From DSUN01 sp035527715 (GTDB lineage Bacteria; Planctomycetota; PUPC01; DSUN01): 18,120 bases of DNA. This document shows, in pieces, positions 1-7,094 of this stretch. Where the stretch lies: the NCBI GenBank assembly GCA_035527715.1, contig DATKZY010000034.1, forward strand, positions 1 through 18,120, given 5' to 3'. Made by a program: the position numbers and the translations under genes. How positions within the stretch are numbered: position 1 is the stretch's first letter; every line of letters starts with the position of its first letter. A model generated the notes under the pieces. That model did no database searches. It was given only the letters and a program-made list of their open reading frames with translations, and was not told the origin of the DNA.

Positions 1-1
1 A

Positions 2-457
2 GCATCCGAGGAACTTGCGCGCCTGCGCGAGCGGAGGGACCAGGTCCGCGCGAAGGTCACCAACCTCCTGGACAACATCACGCGGGAGAACCGGGATTTC
101 GCCGACGAGCGGATCGCGGAACTCAAACGGGAACTGTTAGAGAGCAACCCCAGGATCGAGCAGTTGGAGCGCACGGCAGGCGCTCAGGTCAACCTCGACG
201 AGGCCGTGCGCGCGGTCGTCGAGATGCTGCGCTCGTTCGCCGATGTGATGAAGGAAGGCTCGATTGACGAGCGGCGGAGGGTGATCCGGGCGTTCGTTAA
301 ACAGATTCGGCTCGACCCCCACACTCACGAGGGACGAGCCGAAGTGTTTGCCCTGCCAGACTTTACGACGCTAACCCGCTTCGAACCTGCGATCTCACAA
401 TCTTCTTTTCACCTGGTAGCGGGGGCTGGATTCGAACCAGCGATCTTCAGGTTATGA
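2..457 (+). CDS. Large serine recombinase, C-terminal fragment (5' truncated by window edge)
   Basis: The frame is open from the first complete codon at position 2, so the catalytic and DNA-binding domains lie outside the window. The visible 151 residues begin with a charged, coiled-coil-like helix (ELARLRERRDQV through ELKRELLESNP). They continue with the VRAVVEMLRSFADVMK and RRRVIRAFVKQIRLDP segments, an arrangement typical of the C-terminus of large serine recombinases of the resolvase/phiC31 class, which integrate or excise mobile elements. The last residues (LVAGAGFEPAIFRL) are not protein-like by design: they are encoded by the antisense of a tRNA gene, and the TGA stop at 455-457 overlaps the complement of the tRNA anticodon. 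This implies that the recombinase gene lies at the end of an element abutting the tRNA 3' end. No in-frame ATG is needed because the start is upstream. The family call rests on the C-terminal pattern only. Confidence 0.72.
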   Translation, partial: ASEELARLRERRDQVRAKVTNLLDNITRENRDFADERIAELKRELLESNPRIEQLERTAGAQVNLDEAVRAVVEMLRSFADVMKEGSIDERRRVIRAFVKQIRLDPHTHEGRAEVFALPDFTTLTRFEPAISQSSFHLVAGAGFEPAIFRL

Positions 458-488
458 GCCTGACGAGATACCACTTCTCCACCCCGCG
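414..488 (-). tRNA. tRNA-Met (CAU), initiator (fMet) type
   Basis: On the minus strand a full cloverleaf can be folded: acceptor CGCGGGG/CCCCGCT, D-stem GAGA/TCTC, anticodon stem TCAGG/CCTGA with loop CTCATAA (anticodon CAU), T-stem GCTGG/CCAGC with loop TTCGAAT, discriminator A and an encoded CCA. It is 75 nt long. The 1-72 position is a C x U mismatch and the D-stem has A11-U24, both features of bacterial initiator tRNAs. Of the three G-C pairs typical of the initiator anticodon stem, 30-40 and 31-39 are kept, but 29-41 is A-U. A consensus promoter lies directly upstream. The serine recombinase reads into its 3' half from the opposite strand. tRNA-Met is certain by anticodon; the initiator assignment is strong but not absolute because of the A29-U41 pair and the short D-loop. 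Confidence 0.93.
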
Positions 489-501
489 GTGGTAAGCCTT
501 T

Positions 502-529
502 ATTATAGCGATTCACGCCCGCATGTCAA
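502..529 (-). promoter_or_regulatory. Consensus sigma70-type promoter for tRNA-fMet
   Basis: On the minus strand TTGACA (529-524) and TATAAT (507-502) are separated by 16 bp. Both hexamers match the consensus at all six positions. The -10 box ends 13 nt before the tRNA 5' end, leaving room for a short leader to be removed by RNase P. The -35 box begins about 30 bp after the stop codon of the preceding minus-strand gene, so the tRNA has its own promoter but could also receive read-through. Confidence 0.85.
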
Positions 530-559
530 GCCGGGAAACGCTTTTCAGGGCAGCAGGGG

Positions 560-1198
560 TCAGAAGGGGTCGCGCTCGAAGGGGAGCCGCTCGAAGTTGG
601 GGCGGCGGAGGACCTCGGTGAGGATGACCGCCCGCCGCAGGTCGGACAGGTCCGGGCGCGTTCCCAGGACGGGTAAGGCAGGCCGCGAGGGCGAGAGGGC
701 GGCGGATGCGTGGACTGGTGCCGAGGGACGTTCGGCCGGGGCCGGCGCGGCAGGCGCTCTGGGCTGGGATGGCAAGGGTCGCGGCGACGGCGACCGCGGG
801 GCTTCCTGGCGCACGGGGACGGGGGCGGGCCTCGGCTGGGGCCTTGGGGGTGGCGGCGGGGCTTCCTCGACCACGAGGTCGCCTGGGCTCTCGTAGGGTT
901 TGGTCTCGACGGGCCGGAGGATGGCGGGCTGGCGCTTGGGCGGCGGCGGTGGCTCGCGCCGGGGCGCGGGCGCCGGGGCGCGGCGCTCGATCTTGACGCC
1001 GATGCTTTCGAGGTAGCGCTCGATTTCGCTCGACTCAGCGACGTGCGCGGGCTCCTTCTCGTCCGCCTCCTCGCCCTCGGGCCGGGGGGCGCCGGGCGCC
1101 TGCTGTTGCTGCGCCCGGCGCTTGGCCATGGCCTGGAGGATGCTGGGCAGGACGAAGAAGAAGAACAGTAGGATGACCCAGATCAGGACTTTTTCCAG
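560..1198 (-). CDS. Membrane-anchored proline-rich protein of the FloA/NfeD operon
   Basis: The function is unknown. The first ATG in frame is at 1129 (189 aa), but the frame is open further upstream and encodes a clear N-terminal transmembrane helix (VLIWVILLLFFFFVLP) just before that ATG. The only sensible initiator preceding the helix is CTG at 1198, with GGGAGA six bases ahead of it. I therefore extend the gene to 1198 (about 212 aa), noting that CTG is a rare start. After the helix come a basic/glutamine-rich stretch, a short acidic part with EIERYLESIGVKIE, a long low-complexity Pro/Ala/Arg region, and a C-terminal helix-like motif (LRRAVILTEVLRRP). It starts 33 nt after the floA stop and is the last gene of the operon, the position where other floA operons carry a small partner gene. 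A membrane-tethered scaffold is a guess. Confidence 0.68.
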   Translation of the reverse strand: MEKVLIWVILLFFFFVLPSILQAMAKRRAQQQQAPGAPRPEGEEADEKEPAHVAESSEIERYLESIGVKIERRAPAPAPRREPPPPPKRQPAILRPVETKPYESPGDLVVEEAPPPPPRPQPRPAPVPVRQEAPRSPSPRPLPSQPRAPAAPAPAERPSAPVHASAALSPSRPALPVLGTRPDLSDLRRAVILTEVLRRPNFERLPFERDPF

Positions 1199-1230
1199 CG
1201 GTGTTCTCCCGATGACGGGGCCTCTGGGGG

Positions 1231-2538
1231 CTAGTGCTCGCCGCCTTGGTCGCCGGTGGTGCCGGTGTCGGGGCTGCTGCCCCCGATGGCCTGGCGCATC
1301 GTGGTGTCGGCCTGGATGTTGCGCAGGCGATAGTAGTCCATGATGCCCAGGTGGCCGCTGCGGAAGGATTCGGCGATGGCGAGGGGGATTTCGGCTTCGG
1401 CCTCGACGACTTTGGCGCGCATTTCCTGTGTGCGGGCCTTCATCTCCTGCTCTTCGGCGAAGGCGAGGGCGCGGCGCTCCTCGGCCTTGGCCTGGGCAAC
1501 CTTCTTGTCGGCCTCGGCCTGGTCGGTCTGGAGCCGGGCGCCGATGTTCGCCCCGATGTCCACGTCGGCGATGTCAATCGAGAGGATTTCGAAGGCGGTG
1601 CCGGCGTCGAGGCCCTTCGAGAGGACGGTCTTGGAGATGCGGTCGGGGTTTTCGAGCACTTCCTTGTGGGAGGAGGCGGAGCCGATGGTGGTGACGATGC
1701 CTTCGCCGACGCGGGCGATGATGGTTTCCTCGGTGGCGCCGCCGATGAGGCGGTCTATGTTGGCGCGGACGGTGACGCGGGCCTTGGCCTTGACCTCGAT
1801 GCCGTCCTTGGCGACGCCGGCCACGGTGTCCTTGCCGGCGGTGGCCCGGGGGCAATCAATGACCTTGGGGTTGACGGAGGTGGCGACGGCTTCCTCGACG
1901 TCGCGGCCGGCCAGGTCAATGGCGGCGGCGCGCTGGAAGTCGAGGGGGATGCCGGCCCGCATGGCGGCGATGAGGGCGTTGACGACTTTCTCGACCCGGC
2001 CGCGCGCGAGGAAATGGGCTTGGAGCTGGCCGACCTCGATCACGATGCCCGCCTTGTGGGCGGCAACGTGGGCGTTGACGACGACGCCGACATCGCCGTT
2101 GGCGAGCTGGAAGGACTCGAGGTCGCGGGGCTCGATCTTCAGGCCGGCCTTGTGCGCCGTGATGAGCGAGCGGACGACGATGGGGAGGTATTTCTCGCCG
2201 ATGCCGCGCCCGCCGAGGGCCAGGTAGTGGGCCTCGAGGCCGCGGACGGGCAGGTCAATGCCGGCCTGCTTGGCGGTGATGCGTTGCTCGACGATGAGCG
2301 AGGAGTTGACGCGGCGGAACTTCATGCCGATCAGCTCGATGAAGGTGACGCGCGCGCCGGCGGCGAATGCCTGAATCCACAGGTTGAAGAAGCTGAAGAT
2401 CACGGCCAGGAGCACGAGTAGGACCAGGACGCCCACAATGATGGGAATCCACAGCAGCCCCAGCCCCTCGGCCTGCTCGGCCAGGCTGGATGGTGCGGCG
2501 CCGACGGCGAGCATCATCGGGTTTGGCAGCGACATCAT
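1231..2538 (-). CDS. floA: Flotillin-like protein FloA (SPFH domain) with expanded repeat region
   Basis: FloA is a flotillin-like scaffold of bacterial membrane microdomains. This protein shows the family pattern throughout: an N-terminal membrane segment (residues 30-52), then AFAAGARVTFIELIGMKFRRV, AAIDLAGRDVEEAV, SVNPKVI, GIEVKAKARVTVRANIDR, GEGIVTTIGS, SKGLDAGTAFEILSIDIADV, the coiled-coil QTDQAEADKKVAQAKAEERR, and a C-terminal DYYRLRNIQADT. It has 435 residues, about 100 more than Bacillus FloA. Most of the excess comes from extra copies of a roughly 32-residue unit (residues 80-218), four here against two in Bacillus; the rest is a longer N-terminus and a small insert near residues 229-238. 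Start at 2538 is supported by AAAGGAGG ten bases upstream; a second ATG follows immediately. It lies 31 bp after the short NfeD gene, as in yqeZ-floA-type operons, and is probably cotranscribed from the promoter at 5444-5472. Confidence 0.95.
   Translation of the reverse strand: MMSLPNPMMLAVGAAPSSLAEQAEGLGLLWIPIIVGVLVLLVLLAVIFSFFNLWIQAFAAGARVTFIELIGMKFRRVNSSLIVEQRITAKQAGIDLPVRGLEAHYLALGGRGIGEKYLPIVVRSLITAHKAGLKIEPRDLESFQLANGDVGVVVNAHVAAHKAGIVIEVGQLQAHFLARGRVEKVVNALIAAMRAGIPLDFQRAAAIDLAGRDVEEAVATSVNPKVIDCPRATAGKDTVAGVAKDGIEVKAKARVTVRANIDRLIGGATEETIIARVGEGIVTTIGSASSHKEVLENPDRISKTVLSKGLDAGTAFEILSIDIADVDIGANIGARLQTDQAEADKKVAQAKAEERRALAFAEEQEMKARTQEMRAKVVEAEAEIPLAIAESFRSGHLGIMDYYRLRNIQADTTMRQAIGGSSPDTGTTGDQGGEH
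1885..2301 (-). repeat. Four tandem ~32-residue repeat units encoded within floA
   Basis: Residues 80-218 of FloA can be split into four consecutive units, each built as a helix with an A(H/K/M)(K/R)AGI-type core followed by a helix ending in LA.G.: unit 1 about residues 80-121 (ITAKQAGIDL, HYLALGGRGI), unit 2 122-154 (LITAHKAGLKI, FQLANGDV), unit 3 155-186 (HVAAHKAGIVI, HFLARGRV) and unit 4 187-218 (LIAAMRAGIPL, IDLAGRDV). The last two are spaced exactly 32 residues apart. The repeats are visible at protein level; DNA identity between units is lower, so the expansion is old rather than a recent slippage. Confidence 0.7.
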
Positions 2539-2569
2539 GGGACGCAGTCCTCCTTTCCCGGGTAGGGAA

Positions 2570-3100
2570 CTAGACCTGAACCTTTCGGACGACGACGCGG
2601 TTTCCCTCGACGGTGACGACGCGGATGCGGGTGTTGGCGGGGATCAGGGAGCCCTCGGTCACGACGTCCACCCGCCTGCTGCCGATGAATGCGACGCCGG
2701 CGGGCCGCAGCTCGGAGTGGGCGATGCCCTCCTTGCCCACGAGGGGCGAGAGCTCGCTCTCGGCCGTCCCCCCGTCGGGGGTGAGCGAGACGGTCTCGCT
2801 CACCGTGGGCCGTTCCCGCACCCCCTCGTCCTGCGGGTGGCGCAGCACGAGGCCGCGGCCCCAGGACATGCGCGGCACGTACTTCAGGCCGAAGTACAGG
2901 ACCGAGAGCGCCAACACGGGCGCGAGGATGCCCATGGCGATCGCGCCGGCCGGCCGTTGGGGGTCATACACGCCCCAGACGCTGGCGATGAAGCAGGCGA
3001 TGGCCCCCATCGTGAGCAGGCCGAACGACGGCACAAAGAGCTCCAGGATGACCAGGAACACTCCGAAGATGAAGACGACGATGGCTACTTCCCAGGACAC
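2570..3100 (-). CDS. Short NfeD-family membrane protein
   Basis: This 176-aa protein has two N-terminal hydrophobic segments (residues 4-42, VAIVVFIFGVFLVILELFVP and the following helix) and a third around 52-73. It ends in a soluble beta-rich domain with LVGKEGIAHSELRPAGVAFI, DVVTEGSLI and RVVTVEGNRVVVRKV, the OB-fold pattern at the C-terminus of NfeD proteins. That domain is known to bind the stomatin/flotillin (SPFH) partner. No ClpP-like protease domain is present, so this is the truncated NfeD type. Start is GTG at 3100 with GGAGAA five bases upstream. It sits between the long NfeD (34 bp away) and floA (31 bp away), consistent with one operon and one complex in the inner membrane. The C-terminal domain closely parallels that of the long NfeD next door, suggesting an old duplication. 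Confidence 0.9.
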   Translation of the reverse strand: MSWEVAIVVFIFGVFLVILELFVPSFGLLTMGAIACFIASVWGVYDPQRPAGAIAMGILAPVLALSVLYFGLKYVPRMSWGRGLVLRHPQDEGVRERPTVSETVSLTPDGGTAESELSPLVGKEGIAHSELRPAGVAFIGSRRVDVVTEGSLIPANTRIRVVTVEGNRVVVRKVQV

Positions 3101-3134
3101 GCAGGTTCTCCGGTGCCATTCGCCGGGCGCCCGG

Positions 3135-5405
3135 TCACGTGGCGCGGCGGACGACGATGCGGTTGCCGTGGACCTCGGCGACCTCGACCGGCTCGCCGGC
3201 GGCGATGAAGTCGCCCTCGGTCACTACGTCGAGCGGCTCGCCATCGAACTCGGCCTGGCCCGCGGGCCGCAGGGTGGTCCGCGCGGTGCCGCGCTTGCCG
3301 ACCAGCTCGTGGGTGCGACGCTCCTCCTCGGCGGGCGACGGCGGCGGCGAAACCGACTCCGTGACCGCCGTGGGCGCCATCGAGGAGGCCAGGGGCGCAA
3401 GAATCATCTTACCCAGATACGGCGCGCGATGCAAGTAGCGGCCCAGCAGCACGGCGCCCAGGAACACCCCGAGGGCCACCATGCCCACCTGGGCGATGCT
3501 CCAGCGGAAGTCCGCCATCTCGACCGGCGTCGCCGGCACCGCGAAGCCCTGGAGCGACAGCACGACACTCACGGACATGAGCAGGAGGCCCGAGATGCCC
3601 AGAACCCCGAAGCCGGGCGTGACGAACACCTCGATGGCCAGCAGGATCAGGCCGGCGAAGAACAGGATGATCTCCCACACCTCGGCCAGGCCCGCGGCAT
3701 ACTTGCCCAGGAAGAAGACGGCGATCAGGGCGATGCCGATGAGGGCGAAGACCCCGGAGCCGCCCATCTTGAACTCGAGCATGATGGCCAGCAGGCCGAG
3801 CGTGAGGAACACGGGGCCTACAAGGTCAAGCCACCGCACCAGTTGCTCCGACCAGGTCCACTCCAGGGTCACTATCTCCCGGTCGGCCAGGCCGTAGAGC
3901 GCCAGCAGGTCCTGGCGGCTCTTGACCGTGGCGCTGGAGAAGCCGAATCGCCTGGCCAGCTTCTCGTTCATCGTGAGGAGCTTGCCGCTCTCGATCACCT
4001 TCTGGGCGTTTCGGGGGTCCTTGTAGCGGCGGAGGCGCTCGGGCGAGCGGAGGAGGTTCTGGTAGTCGTTGGCGGTGAAGTACTCGAGCTTGCCGTCACG
4101 GGTCTCGACCTCGTAGACCTCGGTGCCGACCGTGACCATGGCCTCGGCGAGCGCCGTGGGGTATTTGCCCTCGCAGAAGTTCTCGAATCGGCGGCGGAGA
4201 TAGGAGTCGATCTTCTCGGAGCGGAGCATCTCGCCCGATTCCCCGCTCACCACCGCCGAATCGCCGATGAGCGAGCTTCCCGACATGACGATCTCGGTGC
4301 AGGAGACGGAGATCAGGGCGCCGGCGGAGATGGCCTCGGGGTTCACGTAGGCCACCGTGGGGAAGTCCTTGATGCCGAAGATGAGGTCGCCGATCTTCAG
4401 GGCCGGGAAGAGCGCGCCGCCCAGGGTGTTCATCTCGAAGACCACCAGGGCAGGGTCCATGCCCTTGGCCGTCGAGACCCGCCGCCGCACGGAGTAGAGC
4501 ATGCCGTCGCCCACCATGCCGTCGAGGGGGATGAAGACCACGCGGCGGCCCCCCGCGGGCTTGGCGCGCAGCAGGGGGCGCGCCTCCTCGCCCTCGGCGG
4601 CGGGCGCCGCCGATGGGGACTCGGCCGGCGGCTCCTTCGCCCCGAGGGTCACGACGTCGGTCAAGGAGACGCCGAGCCGGACCGCCACCTCCTCGCCGCT
4701 CTTCAGCGTGCCGCTGGAGAGGCCCAGGCGCTCGAGGTCGGCGGCGCCCAGCTTCGGCGGGGCGTTGGGGGCCGCCACGCGCTCGCTGCGGACGATGGGG
4801 CTGGGCGGCGCGGCCTGGAGCTTGCGGTAGGCGTCGCCCACGTAGAAGGCCGGCTGGTCCTCGCGGCCCTCGAAGGCGACGAGGAACACCTCCATCGAGG
4901 GGTCCGCCATCGCCTGGTAGAAGGCGCGGAGGCGGGGCCGGCGGGCGCTGAACGCCTCCATCGCCTCCGCCAGCTTCCTGCGATCGGCGTCCGAGGCGGG
5001 CGGGGTGAACGCCGCGGCGGCCAGGGGCACGAGGCGCGCCTTCTCGGTGGCGAACAGCCTGTCGCAGGCCAGAGCCAGGAGCGTGTCGGAGGCCGAGCCG
5101 GGCTCGCGGACGAGGGCCGCGGTCTCGATGCTCTGTTCGTGCAGCCGCTCGATGGCGCGGGCCACGTTCAGCGCGGGGCCGACCGCCCGCGGCTGGGTCT
5201 GAAGCTCGAGCACGATGAGGCTGGGCTGCGTGTCCCGGGTCGCCTCGGCGAGCCGCTGGTGGAACGATTCGACCAGGAAGTCGTCGAGCTGGCCCTGGAG
5301 GGGGATATGCGCCGCCTTGCGCGCCGGGGGCGCGGGGGGCGCCGTGGCCGCGAGCGCGCTGGCCGCGAGGACGAGCGAAGCCGCCAAACGAAGCAAGCCG
5401 GGCAT
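3135..5405 (-). CDS. Long NfeD-family membrane-bound ClpP-class serine protease
   Basis: This 756-aa protein starts with a signal peptide (MPGLLRLAASLVLAASALA). Residues 32-250 resemble a ClpP/crotonase-type fold (HIPLQGQLDD, PSLIVLELQTQ) but lack a recognisable SAG nucleophile motif. Residues 287-510 form a second, better conserved domain (VVFIPLDGMVGDG, DPALVVFEMNTLGGAL, YVNPEAISAGALIS) with candidate nucleophile Ser360 and base Lys398, matching the Ser-Lys dyad of NfeD proteases. About five transmembrane helices follow (roughly 525-655), then the C-terminal OB-fold NfeD domain (LVGKRGTARTTLRPAG to GNRIVVRR). NfeD proteins of this type are thought to act on membrane proteins together with the adjacent flotillin/stomatin. 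Start ATG 5405 has GAGGTG just upstream. It is first in the operon, behind the promoter at 5444-5472. Confidence 0.92.
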   Translation of the reverse strand: MPGLLRLAASLVLAASALAATAPPAPPARKAAHIPLQGQLDDFLVESFHQRLAEATRDTQPSLIVLELQTQPRAVGPALNVARAIERLHEQSIETAALVREPGSASDTLLALACDRLFATEKARLVPLAAAAFTPPASDADRRKLAEAMEAFSARRPRLRAFYQAMADPSMEVFLVAFEGREDQPAFYVGDAYRKLQAAPPSPIVRSERVAAPNAPPKLGAADLERLGLSSGTLKSGEEVAVRLGVSLTDVVTLGAKEPPAESPSAAPAAEGEEARPLLRAKPAGGRRVVFIPLDGMVGDGMLYSVRRRVSTAKGMDPALVVFEMNTLGGALFPALKIGDLIFGIKDFPTVAYVNPEAISAGALISVSCTEIVMSGSSLIGDSAVVSGESGEMLRSEKIDSYLRRRFENFCEGKYPTALAEAMVTVGTEVYEVETRDGKLEYFTANDYQNLLRSPERLRRYKDPRNAQKVIESGKLLTMNEKLARRFGFSSATVKSRQDLLALYGLADREIVTLEWTWSEQLVRWLDLVGPVFLTLGLLAIMLEFKMGGSGVFALIGIALIAVFFLGKYAAGLAEVWEIILFFAGLILLAIEVFVTPGFGVLGISGLLLMSVSVVLSLQGFAVPATPVEMADFRWSIAQVGMVALGVFLGAVLLGRYLHRAPYLGKMILAPLASSMAPTAVTESVSPPPSPAEEERRTHELVGKRGTARTTLRPAGQAEFDGEPLDVVTEGDFIAAGEPVEVAEVHGNRIVVRRAT

Positions 5406-5443
5406 CCCATCACCTCACTCGGGCCACCACGGCCCTTGCTCCC

Positions 5444-5472
5444 AAAGTACCACGTTGGTCCGGCGAAGTCAA
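5444..5472 (-). promoter_or_regulatory. Predicted promoter of the NfeD-NfeD-FloA operon
   Basis: The minus strand has TTGACT (5472-5467) and TACTTT (5449-5444) with a 17-bp spacer. The -10 box lies 38 bp before the NfeD start codon. No other promoter-like pair was seen in the short gaps between the operon genes, so one transcript for all four genes is likely. Confidence 0.5.
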
Positions 5473-5577
5473 GCCCAGCTCTTCACCGGGGCATGGCTCC
5501 AGCTCGGGTGGAGCCCGCGTTCTCGTCCGATCGTCCTCGTCCCTGGTCCTCATTCTCGACTCTTCGTGCCCGCGGGC

Positions 5578-5606
5578 TTGACACGCGCGTCCCAGTGAAG
5601 TACGGT
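5578..5606 (+). promoter_or_regulatory. Predicted promoter of the ceramidase-like gene
   Basis: TTGACA (5578-5583) and TACGGT (5601-5606) are separated by 17 bp. The -10 box is about 36 bp before the ATG at 5643 and precedes the AGGAGG ribosome binding site. It faces away from the NfeD operon promoter, so the 237-bp space between the two genes is a divergent promoter region. No further structure was seen in it. Confidence 0.6.
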
Positions 5607-5642
5607 AGGGGAGCGGAGGCGACTGTGCAAAGGAGGCGGAGC

Positions 5643-7094
5643 ATGCAGACTGTGGCAGCGATGTCCCTGTTCCTGCTTCTCGGACTGGCCCTCGCGGGTG
5701 CGGAAGCGGGGGAGCTGTGGATCGGCGCGGCGACGGCCGACATCACGCCGACGAAACCCGTGGCCCTGGCCGGCCAGCGGCACCTGCGCGTGTCGAAGAA
5801 GGTGGACACTCCGCTCGCGGCCGCGGCCCTGGCCCTCGAGGCGCGCGACGGCGAGAAGGTGCTCGACCAGGCCATCGTCATCTCGTGCGACCTCGTGGCG
5901 ATCCGGTCGGGCATCCAGGAGCGCTTCCGCGAGCACGTGAAGCCGCGGCTGCCCGGCTTCGACCCCCAGAAGCTCTTCCTCAACGCCTCCCACACCCACA
6001 CCGCCCCCGTCACCATGGAGGGCAGCTACGAAATCCCCAAGGAGGGGGTGCTCCAGCCTGCCGAGTACGTCGAGTTCCTCTTCGCGCGGCTGGCCGACGC
6101 CGCGGCCAAGGCGTGGGAGGGCCGCAAGCCTGGCGGCGTGAGCTGGGCGCTCGGCCACGCCGCCGTCGGCTCCTGCCGCCGAGCCGCCTACGAGAACGGC
6201 ACGGCCCGCATGTACGGGGCCACGGACACGCCGACGTTCCGCTCGATCGAGGGCAACCAGGACCCCAGCGTGGACATGCTGTTCTTCTGGAGCGGCGACA
6301 AGGAGCTCCTCGCCGTGGCGATCAACCTGGCCTGTACGGCGCAGGAGGTCGAAGGGCTGTCGTCGGTGAATGCGGATTTCTGGCACGACGTGCGCGAGGC
6401 GCTCCACAAGAAGCACTCGAAGGACCTGCACGTCCTGCCCTGGTGTGCGCCGGCCGGCGACCAGTCGCCCCACCTGCTCTACAACAAGCGCGCCGAGGAG
6501 CGGATGCGCACGCTCCGCGGCCTCACCCGCACGGAGGAGATCGCCCGGCGGATCGTCGGCGCCGTGGAGGATGTGCTCGAGGTGGCGCGGAAGGACATTC
6601 GGACCGCCGTGCCTTTTGCTCACCGGGTGAGCCGCGTGAAGCTGCCGATGCGGAAGGCCACCGAGGCCGAGCTGGCCCGCACGCGCGCGAAATTCGACGA
6701 GTTGTCGAAGGCGCCCACAGCGACCCCCGCGAGCAAGTGGGAGCTGGCCCGCTGCCGCCGCGTGCTCGACCGCCACGAACAGCAGAAGACGGACCCGAAC
6801 CACGAGATCGAGCTGCATGCGCTGCGCCTGGGCGACGTGGCGATCGCCACCAACCCCTTCGAGCTGTATCTCGACTACGGCATTCAGATGAAGGCGCGGA
6901 GCCGGGCGGTGCAGACGTTTCTCATCCAGCTTGCGACCGACTCGGGCGGCTACCTGCCCACCGAGAAGGCCGTGCGGGGCGGCCACTACAGCGCGGAGCT
7001 GGTGGACAACATCGCCGGCCCCGAGGGCGGGAAGGCGCTGGTCAACGCCACAGTGGCGGCCATCAACGCCCTCTGGCCCGCCGAGGCGAAGTAG
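5643..7094 (+). CDS. Secreted neutral/alkaline ceramidase-like protein
   Basis: This 483-aa protein has a signal peptide (MQTVAAMSLFLLLGLALAGAEA) followed by IGAATADITP, the opening strand seen in the neutral/alkaline non-lysosomal ceramidase superfamily. It is followed by VISCDLVAI and the histidine motif NASHTHTAP (His117, His119), which in that superfamily lies in the metal-binding active site. Later segments (VAINLACTAQEV, WCAPAGDQSPH, ELHALRLGDVAIATNPFEL, DSGGYLPTEKAVRGGHYSA) fit the same family. Many bacterial members are not proven ceramidases, so the substrate (an N-acyl lipid or another amide) is open. The reading frame is open far upstream, but ATG 5643 is supported by AGGAGG and the signal peptide. 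The stop abuts the stop of the convergent thioredoxin-like gene with no intervening base. Confidence 0.85.
   Translation: MQTVAAMSLFLLLGLALAGAEAGELWIGAATADITPTKPVALAGQRHLRVSKKVDTPLAAAALALEARDGEKVLDQAIVISCDLVAIRSGIQERFREHVKPRLPGFDPQKLFLNASHTHTAPVTMEGSYEIPKEGVLQPAEYVEFLFARLADAAAKAWEGRKPGGVSWALGHAAVGSCRRAAYENGTARMYGATDTPTFRSIEGNQDPSVDMLFFWSGDKELLAVAINLACTAQEVEGLSSVNADFWHDVREALHKKHSKDLHVLPWCAPAGDQSPHLLYNKRAEERMRTLRGLTRTEEIARRIVGAVEDVLEVARKDIRTAVPFAHRVSRVKLPMRKATEAELARTRAKFDELSKAPTATPASKWELARCRRVLDRHEQQKTDPNHEIELHALRLGDVAIATNPFELYLDYGIQMKARSRAVQTFLIQLATDSGGYLPTEKAVRGGHYSAELVDNIAGPEGGKALVNATVAAINALWPAEAK

Noticed and set aside
2613..7094. Very long plus-strand open frame reaching through the NfeD genes into the ceramidase-like gene
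   Set aside because: The part before 5643 is antisense to two well-supported NfeD genes and is rich in Arg, Gly, His and Ala of the kind seen in shadow frames of GC-rich DNA. The ribosome binding site and signal peptide place the real start at 5643.
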